Source: Bacillus methanolicus PB1 (lineage in GTDB: Bacteria > Bacillota > Bacilli > Bacillales > Cytobacillaceae). From it: 64,000 bases of DNA. Made by a program: the position numbers and the translations under genes. The notes under the pieces were generated by a model, which made no database searches, was not told where the DNA came from, and saw only the letters and a program-made list of their open reading frames with translations. This document shows, in pieces, positions 31,977 through 40,789 of the stretch. Location of the stretch: assembly GCF_000262755.1 (NCBI RefSeq), contig NZ_AFEU01000003.1, forward strand, positions 992,001 through 1,056,000, given 5' to 3'. Within the stretch, counting starts at the first letter, position 1; every line of letters begins with the position of its first letter.

Positions 31977-33020
31977 TTATAAGCTTTGATAGGCAGCTAG
32001 AAAAGAAAGGAGTTCATTTTGCAGTTCTTTTACCTTTTCTAGTTCAGTAGATTTTTGAATGGCATTTGCTCTCTCAATTGCATTAACGAGACGATCTCTA
32101 AGTTTTTTTAAATTATTATTTTTGAGGGCGGCCTCTTCTATTTGAAAAATCACTTCTCCCTGCTTATTGAGGCTTTCAGCAGTTTCCCGGGAGATAGAAT
32201 TGGTCAAGGACGCTTCTGAAGCGGCTCTTGCAAGTATTTCATAGAGAGCGGGAGCTGACTCAAGAAGCTTTCTCTCTGTTTCTTGTAGACCACTCAGTTG
32301 TTTTCCGCCAAAATCAAGCGGCTTTGCAAAAACGTTTATCCCGTTGCTTTTCAATCCACTCCCGATTTCCTTTGCATTTTCCATACTGTCTGCCACACTC
32401 AAATATACAAAAAATTGTTCGTTCATATTCACGATATGGGCCGGAGCTCCTTTTTGTTCAACAGCAGATTTCGCTTTTTCTGCTGCTTCACTCGTTGAAT
32501 AAACGCCTTCCTGGACAATAAAAGCAGAAATAGGCGGCACATTTGCCGAAGCAGTTCCTGCTGCAGGCTTTACTTCATCTGCTGCAGGAATAGGTTCTTC
32601 AATTTCTTCTGCCGAATTATCAGTGATAACGGACTTTAATAAAATAAGACCAAAGCTGACTCCTAATAAAATGGCAAGAAACACAGAAAAAAAGATAGAG
32701 GTGAAAATTCCTTGCGATGTTTTTCGATTTGCAGCTCCGCTCCATCCTTTGTTCTTATTCTTTATTGTCTCATCTGCAATTTTTTTTTCTGCCACTTTCG
32801 GTTCATCAGTCAATTCAGGAAGAATCCAATCGAAACTCTCCTCTAAAGATTCCTCAGCAGCTGCCGTTTCATATCTTGTTACGTATTCATCCTTATCCAA
32901 ACGCTTGTTATATTCGGTCTTTTTTTTTGTATCAGCGTCTTCTGAATGGGCTTCTTTAAACGGACGGTCTTTACCGTTAATTTTGATCGTAATCGTCTGT
33001 CCTTTTTCACGCTTGTCCAC
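31977..33020 (-). CDS. spoIIB: SpoIIB-like sporulation septum protein
   Basis: 347 residues. Cytoplasmic charged N terminus (VDKREKGQTITIKINGKD), one membrane helix near residue 107-130 (FFSVFLAILLGVSFGLILL) and an extracellular SPOR-like domain (FIVQEGVYSTSEAAEKAKSA, GAPAHIVNMNEQFFVYLSV). SpoIIB localises to the division septum and helps switch to engulfment. GTG at 33020 follows AAGGGAGGATG and is preferred to an upstream frame to 33062. Same place as in B. subtilis, between maf and comC, but here the pilM/N/O genes are inserted between spoIIB and comC. Confidence 0.85.
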   Translation of the reverse strand: MDKREKGQTITIKINGKDRPFKEAHSEDADTKKKTEYNKRLDKDEYVTRYETAAAEESLEESFDWILPELTDEPKVAEKKIADETIKNKNKGWSGAANRKTSQGIFTSIFFSVFLAILLGVSFGLILLKSVITDNSAEEIEEPIPAADEVKPAAGTASANVPPISAFIVQEGVYSTSEAAEKAKSAVEQKGAPAHIVNMNEQFFVYLSVADSMENAKEIGSGLKSNGINVFAKPLDFGGKQLSGLQETERKLLESAPALYEILARAASEASLTNSISRETAESLNKQGEVIFQIEEAALKNNNLKKLRDRLVNAIERANAIQKSTELEKVKELQNELLSFLAAYQSL

Positions 33021-33107
33021 TTTCCATCCTCCCTTCCTGTCATCAATTCTAGTTTTTAACATCCTAACATATCGGCAAAAAAAAATAACAAGACTTTTGT
33101 CGTCTTG

Positions 33108-33893
33108 TTATCGAATGCTTTCGTCAAATTTTTTGCTAGACTGGATATCAGAAAATCCGCTGAATGGATTTTTCTTGTTTGAAATTCCAGGCGTATCGAT
33201 AGGTGGCAGTTCTTTTTGCAAATCTTCGAGTTTAGGATAATAATAAGCTGCGATCGTGATTTCAAATTCGATCGGTTTTCGTTCCTGGTCAACCTTATAA
33301 ATCTCTTCCGGTGCAGTAAAGCTTAAGCTCTCAACTTTGACTATTCGCTGCAAAGATTGAAGGGAATCAATGAACTTTTCCAATTCGAAATACGTATCGG
33401 CTTCGCCAATTATGGTTATCGAAGTTTTCTTTACTCCGTTGGGTAAAGTTTCATCTTCGCTTGAGGACGCTTCATCATCCGTTTCTTTCTTATTTGTTTC
33501 AGCAATTTTTTCTATAGCCTCTACAGAATCATTCTCGGTGCTTTCAATCGATTCGTCTTCTTCTGTACCGTTTAATTTCATTTCGCTAATATATGTGTCC
33601 GAAACGATTTCCGCTTTCTCAATATCAAGCAGCAATTGATCCAAAAGCCTTTTAACCGGTACTTTCTTTTGAAGCTCCATCGTGCTTAAAACTTTTTCGT
33701 CTTTTGATTGGTTTAACTTGCTTTCAATGATCGCCGTTTCCTGGTTTATCATTTTCAGTTCCGCTTCTTTTCGATCAATCTTTTGTTTTAACGGCACCAA
33801 TAGCAGATAGTAACTTCCTGTAAAAAGACTGATAAATAGAAACAAAGCAAGGATTACGAGCAATATTTGCTTTTTCGTAATGTGAAGGTTCAA
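33108..33893 (-). CDS. pilO: PilO-like type IV pilus alignment protein
   Basis: 261 residues. One membrane helix (residues 9-31), a coiled coil (PLKQKIDRKEAELKMINQE), a Ser/Glu/Asp-rich insert (about 110-150) and a ferredoxin-like domain (TSITIIGEADTYFELEKFI). Fits PilO, which pairs with PilN across the membrane. Start is a TTG that overlaps the pilN stop (TTGA), giving coupled translation. The acidic insert makes it longer than many PilO proteins. Confidence 0.82.
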   Translation of the reverse strand: MNLHITKKQILLVILALFLFISLFTGSYYLLLVPLKQKIDRKEAELKMINQETAIIESKLNQSKDEKVLSTMELQKKVPVKRLLDQLLLDIEKAEIVSDTYISEMKLNGTEEDESIESTENDSVEAIEKIAETNKKETDDEASSSEDETLPNGVKKTSITIIGEADTYFELEKFIDSLQSLQRIVKVESLSFTAPEEIYKVDQERKPIEFEITIAAYYYPKLEDLQKELPPIDTPGISNKKNPFSGFSDIQSSKKFDESIR

Positions 33894-34564
33894 GGGGAGT
33901 CTCCCCCTTCCTCTTCGCCTTTATTTCCTTCCTTTGATTTTTCCATTTCTGATTTATACGCTTGTTTCAGTTCAGCGATATTTAACCTGATTTCATATTC
34001 AGCGTAATACCGCGGAAAAAAATTTTTTTTGGCCAAATCTGTTAGTTGATCGTCTGATAGAGGAGTTTTGTTATTGATAATTTCCCAGTCGCCGGCTTTT
34101 TCCTTGGTGATTACCGCCTCATCGATCCATTTATAATTCAAAAGCGAGTTCAAATAATAAGCCGCTTCACTTTTCGTATCAAATTGTATGATTAGGTTAA
34201 TGATGCTGTCCTTTTCAAGGTTGAATTCAGTTAAAAATCCTCTTTCTGGCAATATTTTCGTAAGCTTTTGTAAAACATAAACGAGGTTATATGGCTGTTT
34301 TTCTGCCCATTTTATGGCTTTTTCGAGTTCTTGTACAGAGCTCGCCGACTGGAAATCAGCGAGCTTCGTTCTTTTGGCTTCCAAAATTTCATTCGTTAAT
34401 TGAACTTGATTTTCTACATTTGCAAGTTCCTCTTTCTTTTCGTTCATTTGCCAAATTAAAAAGGCTGCACCAATAAGGATCATTCCTGAGAACGTTACTA
34501 TGGCAAATAATAAAGATAGGTTTCTCGGTTCTTTTTTGGGAAGGAGGTTGATTTCAACTAGCAT
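33890..34564 (-). CDS. pilN: PilN-like type IV pilus protein
   Basis: 224 residues. Starts MLVEINLLPKKEPRN; the INLLP motif near the N terminus is the PilM-binding hallmark of PilN. One membrane helix (about 18-40), a coiled coil, then a periplasm-facing alpha/beta domain. Ends in an acidic tail. 2 bp after pilM and overlapping pilO. Confidence 0.88.
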   Translation of the reverse strand: MLVEINLLPKKEPRNLSLLFAIVTFSGMILIGAAFLIWQMNEKKEELANVENQVQLTNEILEAKRTKLADFQSASSVQELEKAIKWAEKQPYNLVYVLQKLTKILPERGFLTEFNLEKDSIINLIIQFDTKSEAAYYLNSLLNYKWIDEAVITKEKAGDWEIINNKTPLSDDQLTDLAKKNFFPRYYAEYEIRLNIAELKQAYKSEMEKSKEGNKGEEEGGDSP

Positions 34565-34566
34565 GT

Positions 34567-35556
34567 CTACACCTCTTTTAATCCTAACCCGATATTCAAG
34601 TGAAAAGGAGAAACTGCTCGATCTTCCGGTGCAGCCTCAATTGTCCGGCTCTCAATTGTGACAGTCGGAATTTCAAAACGTACTTTGATTTCTTTATAGA
34701 TTTCCTCTATCCACGGATGGTCCCCATCAATCAGTATTTTTGTAATTTGCCGGTTTCCTTGATTAAGAGAATAACGGTAAAAATTCATGACTCTTTCTGC
34801 TTCTTTATAAATGTTTTCGAGCGGATTCAACACTTCCTGACTATCGCCGGAATAGCTGTTCTCTTGATCAGTGGAAGTTGTATGATCCCATTTTGAGACA
34901 TCAAATTCCAGTGGAAGATGCCTCATAAATACCGGAAGATGGCCCTCAAAAATGCTTATATTAACGGTTAATAAATCAATATGCATCATCATTAAGTTTT
35001 CATTCTCGCTGTATTTTTCTTGTTCAAAATACAGTCTGTATAAGGCTAAACATGAGATATCCGCTGCTGCAGGTTTTAATTTTACTTGTTCAAACAAACT
35101 TGCATATTCCGTTACCATTTCTTCAGGGGCAGCAAACAAAAGAATTTCTTTTTTCTCATGATCCGAACTGCTGATCGGAAAGTAATCAAATACAGGTTCA
35201 TCAAATGGCAAATGAATGCTCGTTCCTAGTTCCATATATAAGTACCCTTTTATTTCATCATCTTGAATATCTGCAGGAATCGAAATCTTTCGGATAACCA
35301 CAAATTGGTCCGGTACGAGGAAACGAATCGGCCTTTTTGCTATTTTCCAATCTTCTACGCATTCTTCGAGTATGGACTCTATCATTTCGAAATCTTTTAT
35401 TTTGCCATCTTTTATTAAACCAGGCGGCAAAAAACGTTCGCCCCAGCGGGAAATAACTGGCGGATAGGCTTGTTTTAGCTCCGCAAACCGAATCACATAA
35501 TCTTTCATTGTTAAATTTATCGTCCGTTTATTCCCGAACCGAAAATGCATTCCCAT
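34567..35556 (-). CDS. pilM: PilM-like actin-fold pilus protein
   Basis: 329 residues. Cytoplasmic, no membrane segment; conserved parts of the PilM/FtsA-like fold are visible (FLVPDQFVVIRKISIPADI, YLYMELGTSIHLPF, DISCLALYRLYF). PilM binds the PilN N terminus and ties the platform to the ATPases. It lies directly upstream of pilN and 12 bp after the prepilin peptidase gene. Confidence 0.88.
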   Translation of the reverse strand: MGMHFRFGNKRTINLTMKDYVIRFAELKQAYPPVISRWGERFLPPGLIKDGKIKDFEMIESILEECVEDWKIAKRPIRFLVPDQFVVIRKISIPADIQDDEIKGYLYMELGTSIHLPFDEPVFDYFPISSSDHEKKEILLFAAPEEMVTEYASLFEQVKLKPAAADISCLALYRLYFEQEKYSENENLMMMHIDLLTVNISIFEGHLPVFMRHLPLEFDVSKWDHTTSTDQENSYSGDSQEVLNPLENIYKEAERVMNFYRYSLNQGNRQITKILIDGDHPWIEEIYKEIKVRFEIPTVTIESRTIEAAPEDRAVSPFHLNIGLGLKEV

Positions 35557-35568
35557 GATGAAAACTCC

Positions 35569-36321
35569 CTAAAAGAAAGATTTTAAATACCAGTAAACGA
35601 TTGTTTCGCCACAGAAATATGCACATAGAGTCCCCAAACCGATAAATGGCCCAAAAGGAATTGGGTTTCCTTTTTCAAGCTTTCCCGTTATGCGCCCCGC
35701 CAGGCCAAAAACGGCACCAAACACTGTTGCGAAGAAGAAGGAAAGAAGGACGAGCTTTGTTCCAAGCGCTAAGCCGATGACAGCAAACAGTTTAATGTCT
35801 CCTCCGCCTATTCCGCCGTTGCTGATGACTGCTATAAATAGCAGCAGGCCAAAGCCGGCAGCTGCACCCGCAATCGAATCCCACCATGGGGAAAGCGGCA
35901 GAAAAATCCGCTCTAATAAAAAAATCACTGCAAATACAAGCAGGACTTTGTCTGGGATAATCATATATTTATAATCTGACACAAATACGATAACAAAAAG
36001 AGAGATGAGCGTCCAAGCGATGAAGAGCTCGGCATTCCATCCGATGACAAACGGAGCGAAAACAAAAAGCACTCCCGTCATCAGTTCTACGAATGGATAT
36101 AAGGGAGAAATGGACGCCTTGCAGCGTCTGCATTTTCCCCCTTGTATGACAAAAGATACAACCGGTATAAGTTCAAGCGGCCCTAACGTATGTCCGCAGC
36201 TCGGACAATGTGAGCGCGGCTTGACAATGGATTGCTTTAATGGCACCCGCAGGCCGACGACGTTGAAGAAGGAGCCTAAGATAATCCCATAAAAGAAAGT
36301 AATAATATAAAGAATATTCAT
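35569..36321 (-). CDS. comC: prepilin peptidase/N-methyltransferase
   Basis: 250 residues. Cytoplasmic zinc-type CPSCGH and CRRCKA pairs, catalytic aspartates in VSDYKYMIIPDK and GGGDIKLFAVIG, and eight hydrophobic segments. Cuts and methylates prepilins, so it processes the pilin at 36.5 kb and the pseudopilins at 43-44 kb; in bacilli it also serves the competence ComG pseudopilus. B. subtilis comC lies at the same place between folC and spoIIB. Confidence 0.95.
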   Translation of the reverse strand: MNILYIITFFYGIILGSFFNVVGLRVPLKQSIVKPRSHCPSCGHTLGPLELIPVVSFVIQGGKCRRCKASISPLYPFVELMTGVLFVFAPFVIGWNAELFIAWTLISLFVIVFVSDYKYMIIPDKVLLVFAVIFLLERIFLPLSPWWDSIAGAAAGFGLLLFIAVISNGGIGGGDIKLFAVIGLALGTKLVLLSFFFATVFGAVFGLAGRITGKLEKGNPIPFGPFIGLGTLCAYFCGETIVYWYLKSFF

Positions 36322-36323
36322 AT

Positions 36324-36734
36324 CTAATTGGCATTTGTATAAGTTTGAAGTTCTGCTTCAGTTACTGTATTATCATTTCCTGCATCTGGTACAATACTCG
36401 CTGCACCATGATCAACTAAGGTGTAGGTATGTTTGTTTCCGCTTTTTCCCACAGTTACGCTAAAATCATTGTCTTTCACATTATCTAAATATTGTGAAAG
36501 ATCATTAGCAGAAATGGAAGTTACATTTGGATTGGTTGTAACATATAGCTTTGCTGCGTTAATGATTTGAATACCCTCTGCTACAGTGGCATCACTTTTG
36601 CTCTTATTAATCAATCCCCCAATACTCGGTACGGCAATCGCAGAAATAATCCCTAAAATAACGATTACTGCCAAAAGTTCAATCAACGTTAACCCCTTCT
36701 GATTTTTAAGTCTTTTTCTTAATTTTTGCAGCAT
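36324..36734 (-). CDS. pilA: major type IV pilin
   Basis: 136 residues. Class III signal with short basic leader and cleavage site KGLTLIELLAVIVILGIIS (Gly before the mature Leu? cut after KG, Glu at mature position 5), then a small globular domain with no Cys pair. ATG at 36734 follows AAGGGAGAGAG; an ATG 18 bases upstream lacks a site. It has its own TATAAT promoter (36788-36793) in the gap after pilC, which fits higher expression than the assembly genes. 2 bp before comC. Confidence 0.92.
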   Translation of the reverse strand: MLQKLRKRLKNQKGLTLIELLAVIVILGIISAIAVPSIGGLINKSKSDATVAEGIQIINAAKLYVTTNPNVTSISANDLSQYLDNVKDNDFSVTVGKSGNKHTYTLVDHGAASIVPDAGNDNTVTEAELQTYTNAN

Positions 36735-36787
36735 AACTCTCTCCCTTTCCATAGTAATTTTGGACTAAAAATGATTCTTTCGACCTT

Positions 36788-36793
36788 ATTATA
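36788..36793 (-). promoter_or_regulatory. -10 element of the pilin promoter
   Basis: Minus strand TATAAT 54 bp before the pilin ATG, in a 110-bp AT-rich gap. The -35 (TTTAAA-like) is weak. Confidence 0.5.
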
Positions 36794-36845
36794 CTAGAAT
36801 TAAAAGGTATTTAAAGGTGAATTTTTTAAAAATTTGTAAAAAATA

Positions 36846-38051
36846 TCAGCGAACTTGTTGGAAAATCTTGAACATTGGAACCATTATCGAAGTTACAATG
36901 GTGCCGACTATGCCGGCAAGAACGACGATCATGATCGGTTCGATCAGGGACTTTATCCGGTCGGTGGAATTTTCTACTTCCCGTTCATAAAAGTCAGCTA
37001 CTTTTGCTAGCATTGAATCAAGTGATCCCGATTCTTCTCCGATCGCGATCATTTGCGATACTAATGGAGGAAATGCCCAATGTTTTCGCATTGGTTCCGT
37101 CAGTGATTTTCCTTGTTCAAGAGAATCACGGGATCTGCGGAGCACACTTGCAATCACTTCATTTTCGACGATGCTTTCAACAATAGTAAGTGCCTGAAGA
37201 ATCGGCACTGAACTTGCAAAAAGCGAACTGAGCGTTCTTGTCATTCTTGCCAGGGCGGCTTTTTGGAGCATCTTCCCGAAAACCGGAATTCGGAGCAAAA
37301 AATAATCTAAATAATACTTTGTATTTCTATTATTTCTAATTACGCCGACTACGCTCAAACAGGCTGCAAAAAATAAAATAAACAGCCACCAAAACTTTTG
37401 CAAAAATTTGCTGGAATTCAGCACAAATTGCGTAATTGCCGGAAGTTCACCGCCAAAATCTTTAAACATATCAATGAACGTCGGTACAACCTTTACTAAC
37501 AAGAAAGTAACAATGGCTATGGAAAACAGGCCGACGGCAATCGGATATGCAAGCGCTGAAACGATTTTTTGTTTCGTAAAATGTTGTTTCTCAAAATGAA
37601 CGGCTAATCGCTCAAGCGTGTCATCCATATTTCCTCCGGCTTCTCCCGCTTTTACCATATTGACAAACATGCTCGAAAAAATCTTTTTATGCTTCCCAGC
37701 TGCCTCAGACAACGGCTTTCCTTCCCGCAAGTCTTGTTCAATCGCAATGAGCGCTTTCTTTAACGCTTTGCTTTCTGTCTGCTGCGCTAATATAGCTGTC
37801 GCTTCAACTACAGAAACTCCTGCCCTTAACAGCGTTGAAAACTGCCGCAAATAAATGACAAAATCTTGCAGCTTGACCGGTTTTCCGATCGTAATCTCCT
37901 TCGTCCACAGCGTTTCGGGAATTTCATTCATTTCAAGAACGCGAATGCCTTTTTGTTTTAGCTGCAGCATCGCTTCTCTTTTTGAAACTGCAGTGACAAT
38001 TCCGGTTCTTTTCCCTTTTAGGTCGCGTCCGCTGTATTTGAAACGAGGCAT
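36846..38051 (-). CDS. pilC: PilC/GspF inner-membrane platform protein
   Basis: 401 residues. Two tandem GspF domains, each with cytoplasmic helices and membrane segments; FSTLLRAGVSVVEATAIL and SSLFASSVPILQALTIVES are the two repeat signatures, and GEESGSLDSMLAKVADFYE is the family motif. Anchors the pilus motor. 1 bp after pilT stop codon region, same operon. Confidence 0.95.
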   Translation of the reverse strand: MPRFKYSGRDLKGKRTGIVTAVSKREAMLQLKQKGIRVLEMNEIPETLWTKEITIGKPVKLQDFVIYLRQFSTLLRAGVSVVEATAILAQQTESKALKKALIAIEQDLREGKPLSEAAGKHKKIFSSMFVNMVKAGEAGGNMDDTLERLAVHFEKQHFTKQKIVSALAYPIAVGLFSIAIVTFLLVKVVPTFIDMFKDFGGELPAITQFVLNSSKFLQKFWWLFILFFAACLSVVGVIRNNRNTKYYLDYFLLRIPVFGKMLQKAALARMTRTLSSLFASSVPILQALTIVESIVENEVIASVLRRSRDSLEQGKSLTEPMRKHWAFPPLVSQMIAIGEESGSLDSMLAKVADFYEREVENSTDRIKSLIEPIMIVVLAGIVGTIVTSIMVPMFKIFQQVR

Positions 38052-38052
38052 G

Positions 38053-39093
38053 TTAATTCACCTTTTCCTGTATATAAGGAATCGTTGCATCCGCTGACAC
38101 ACGGCCCGACTCGATAAGCTCTTTTATGCTCGCTTCAAGCGTATGCATTCCTTGGACTCTCGATGTTTGCATGATGTTAACGATTTGGTGGACCTTCTCA
38201 TTTCTGATTAAGTTTGAAACTGCTGAATTGTTAATTAATATTTCCGTTGCTGCTACTCTCCCTTTTTTATCGACTTTTGGAAACAAGCGTTGCGAAATGA
38301 TCGCCACAAGAACGGATGCAAGTTGTATTCTGATTTGTGCTTGCTGGGAAGGAGGAAATACGTCGATAATTCTGTTAATCGTCGCCGGTGCACTTGATGT
38401 ATGAAGCGTACCGAAGACGAGATGGCCTGTTTCCGCTGCAGTGATGGCAGTGTGAATCGTTTCAAGATCTCGCATTTCTCCAACCATAATGACATCGGGA
38501 TCCTGCCTTAGCGCTGCTCTTAATCCGTTTGCAAAATTGTTTGTATCAAACCCGACTTCCCGCTGGTCAATGATGCATGTTCCATGTTTATGCAAATATT
38601 CAATCGGATCTTCAAGAGTAATGATATGCTTCCGCATGGTTTGATTCATATAGTTGATCATCGCGGCAAGTGTTGTCGATTTGCCGCTCCCTGTCGGCCC
38701 TGTGACGAGAACGAGGCCTTGAGGTTTTTCAGCGATGGTAGAAAGGACAGGCGGCAGATCCAGCTCCAGTAGTGACGGAATTTTTGTCGGAACAATCCGA
38801 ATGGCCATGGAAATGCACGATCTTTGAAAATACGTATTGATACGGAAACGGGAAACTCCAGGAATCCCGTATGAAAAATCAAGCTCTCCTTTTTCCTTAA
38901 ATTGCACCCACAAATTTTCCGGAATGATTGCTTTTGCCATTCCCTCGGTATCGGCAGGGGTAAGCGGGTCCTTTCCAAATCGCTTCAATTCGCCATGAAT
39001 TCGAAAGACAGGTGGAACCCCGACGGTAAGATGAATATCGGACGCTTTTAATTCAAAACCGGCACGAAGCAAATGATCCATTTTGTTTTTCAT
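38053..39093 (-). CDS. pilT: pilus retraction ATPase PilT
   Basis: 346 residues. Walker A GPTGSGKSTTLAAM, Asp box and the retraction-ATPase AIRNLIREKKT-equivalent region NLIRNEKVHQIVNIMQTS; HTSSAPATINRIIDVFP is typical. Drives pilus disassembly, so these pili may retract and support twitching. ATG at 39093 has GGAGGTG upstream. 12 bp after pilB. Confidence 0.93.
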   Translation of the reverse strand: MKNKMDHLLRAGFELKASDIHLTVGVPPVFRIHGELKRFGKDPLTPADTEGMAKAIIPENLWVQFKEKGELDFSYGIPGVSRFRINTYFQRSCISMAIRIVPTKIPSLLELDLPPVLSTIAEKPQGLVLVTGPTGSGKSTTLAAMINYMNQTMRKHIITLEDPIEYLHKHGTCIIDQREVGFDTNNFANGLRAALRQDPDVIMVGEMRDLETIHTAITAAETGHLVFGTLHTSSAPATINRIIDVFPPSQQAQIRIQLASVLVAIISQRLFPKVDKKGRVAATEILINNSAVSNLIRNEKVHQIVNIMQTSRVQGMHTLEASIKELIESGRVSADATIPYIQEKVN

Positions 39094-39105
39094 GGCTTGC
39101 ACCTC

Positions 39106-40767
39106 CTATTCAGGGATGGCGACACGCAAAATTTCTTCTGTCGTCGTGATGCCCTGCTTCACTTTTAAGAGACCGTCATCGATTAAAAAGATCGTTTTGT
39201 TTTTTATCGCCAGTTCTCTTAATTTCGAAAAAGCTTCTCCATTCATAATGACTTTTCTCATGTCATCATCAACAACAAGTACTTCATGAATGGCGATCCT
39301 TCCTTTATAGCCTGTCATATTGCAAGATGCGCACCCTCTGCCGCGCACCACTTTCTCAATCTTCAATCCGCGTCTTCCGAAAATTTCAATCTCTCGTTTA
39401 GTCGGAAGCTGCGTTTCAGCGCAATCACGGCACACTTTCCGAACGAGGCGCTGGGCTATGATGCCGCTTATGGATGAAGCAACCAGGAACGGTTCAACTC
39501 CCATATCCAACAGCCTTGTAATCGTTCCTAAAGAATCATTTGTGTGAAGGGTGCTAAGCACGAGATGCCCTGTTAAAGACGCCCGAATGGCGACTTCAAC
39601 CGTTTCTTTATCGCGGATTTCCCCGACCATAATGACATTCGGATCCTGCCGCAAGATGGCCCGGAGCCCTTGTGCAAACGTCATGCCAACATTCGGATTT
39701 ACCTGGATTTGGTTAATGCCTTCGAGCTGGTATTCGACCGGATCTTCAATAGTGATAATATTTACTTCTTCACTGTTTAATCGGTTCAAGGCTGCGTAAA
39801 GGGTGGATGATTTTCCTGAACCAGTAGGCCCTGTAATCAGTACAATTCCATTCGGTTTTTCAATCATTCCTATAAACCTGGCCAGGTTCACTTTATTAAA
39901 CCCGAGTTTATGAATGTCATTCAATGCGCTGCCAAGGTCTAGCAAGCGTATGACGATTTTCTCGCCATAAACGGTGGGCAGCGTCGACACCCGGAGATCA
40001 ACAGGATGAAAATCCAAATTGATCTTCATTCGCCCGTCCTGGGGAATGCGTTGCTCCGTAATATCCAATTTCGCCATTATCTTAATTCTTGCTGTCAAAA
40101 CGCTTTGCATATGTTTTGGCAGAACGCGCTCCGTTCGTAGCACACCATCAATTCTGTAGCGAATGGCAACCTTTGTCTCCTGCGGGTCAATGTGGATATC
40201 GCTCGCTTTCATCTCTGCGGCGGTCGATAAAATTTGATTAACGAGACGAACAACGGGTGAATCTTGATCGGCTATTTTTTCTTCTTCCGCTTCCTGCCCC
40301 GCCGATGCATCCGTCAACAGCTCCTCGAAACCCTCATTTATGTCATAGTACTTGTTAATCGCTCGAAGAATATCATCTTTCGTGGCAATTGCCGGTTCGA
40401 TTTGAAAACCGGTTGAAAGCCTTAAGTCATCTATCGTGTAAAAATCCATCGGGTCTGCCATGGCAATATACAGCTTATCTCCGTCTTTCTTTAGAGGAAA
40501 TATGAGATTTCTTTTTGCAACATCCTTCGGAACAATGTGAAAAAGTTTCGGGTCAAAAGGATAACGATATAAACTCACATGAGGAATTCCAAGCTGAAAC
40601 TCTAAAACTTCAATCAACTGCTGTTCGGTAATATAGCCCAGTTGGAGCAAAGCATCCCCCAGTTTTTGATCTTTACTCTTTTCCTTTAAAGCCGTTTGCA
40701 GCTGCTCCTCTGTTATTAAGCCGGCATCAACTAAAAGATCTCCAAGCCTTTTACGTGTTTGTTTCAT
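39106..40767 (-). CDS. pilB: pilus assembly ATPase PilB/GspE
   Basis: 553 residues. N-terminal MshEN-type domain (RKRLGDLLVDAGLITEEQL, DALLQLGYITEQQLIEVL), Walker A GPTGSGKSSTLYAA, Walker B region, and zinc-binding CRDC and CASC pairs. MshEN domains in this class can bind cyclic di-GMP, notable since a diguanylate cyclase remnant sits in the same locus (47.9 kb). ATG at 40767 is preceded by AGCAGGG; a long frame to 40992 overlaps the vanW-like gene and is rejected. Confidence 0.93.
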   Translation of the reverse strand: MKQTRKRLGDLLVDAGLITEEQLQTALKEKSKDQKLGDALLQLGYITEQQLIEVLEFQLGIPHVSLYRYPFDPKLFHIVPKDVAKRNLIFPLKKDGDKLYIAMADPMDFYTIDDLRLSTGFQIEPAIATKDDILRAINKYYDINEGFEELLTDASAGQEAEEEKIADQDSPVVRLVNQILSTAAEMKASDIHIDPQETKVAIRYRIDGVLRTERVLPKHMQSVLTARIKIMAKLDITEQRIPQDGRMKINLDFHPVDLRVSTLPTVYGEKIVIRLLDLGSALNDIHKLGFNKVNLARFIGMIEKPNGIVLITGPTGSGKSSTLYAALNRLNSEEVNIITIEDPVEYQLEGINQIQVNPNVGMTFAQGLRAILRQDPNVIMVGEIRDKETVEVAIRASLTGHLVLSTLHTNDSLGTITRLLDMGVEPFLVASSISGIIAQRLVRKVCRDCAETQLPTKREIEIFGRRGLKIEKVVRGRGCASCNMTGYKGRIAIHEVLVVDDDMRKVIMNGEAFSKLRELAIKNKTIFLIDDGLLKVKQGITTTEEILRVAIPE

Positions 40768-40789
40768 TATCAATCCCTGCTTTATTTCC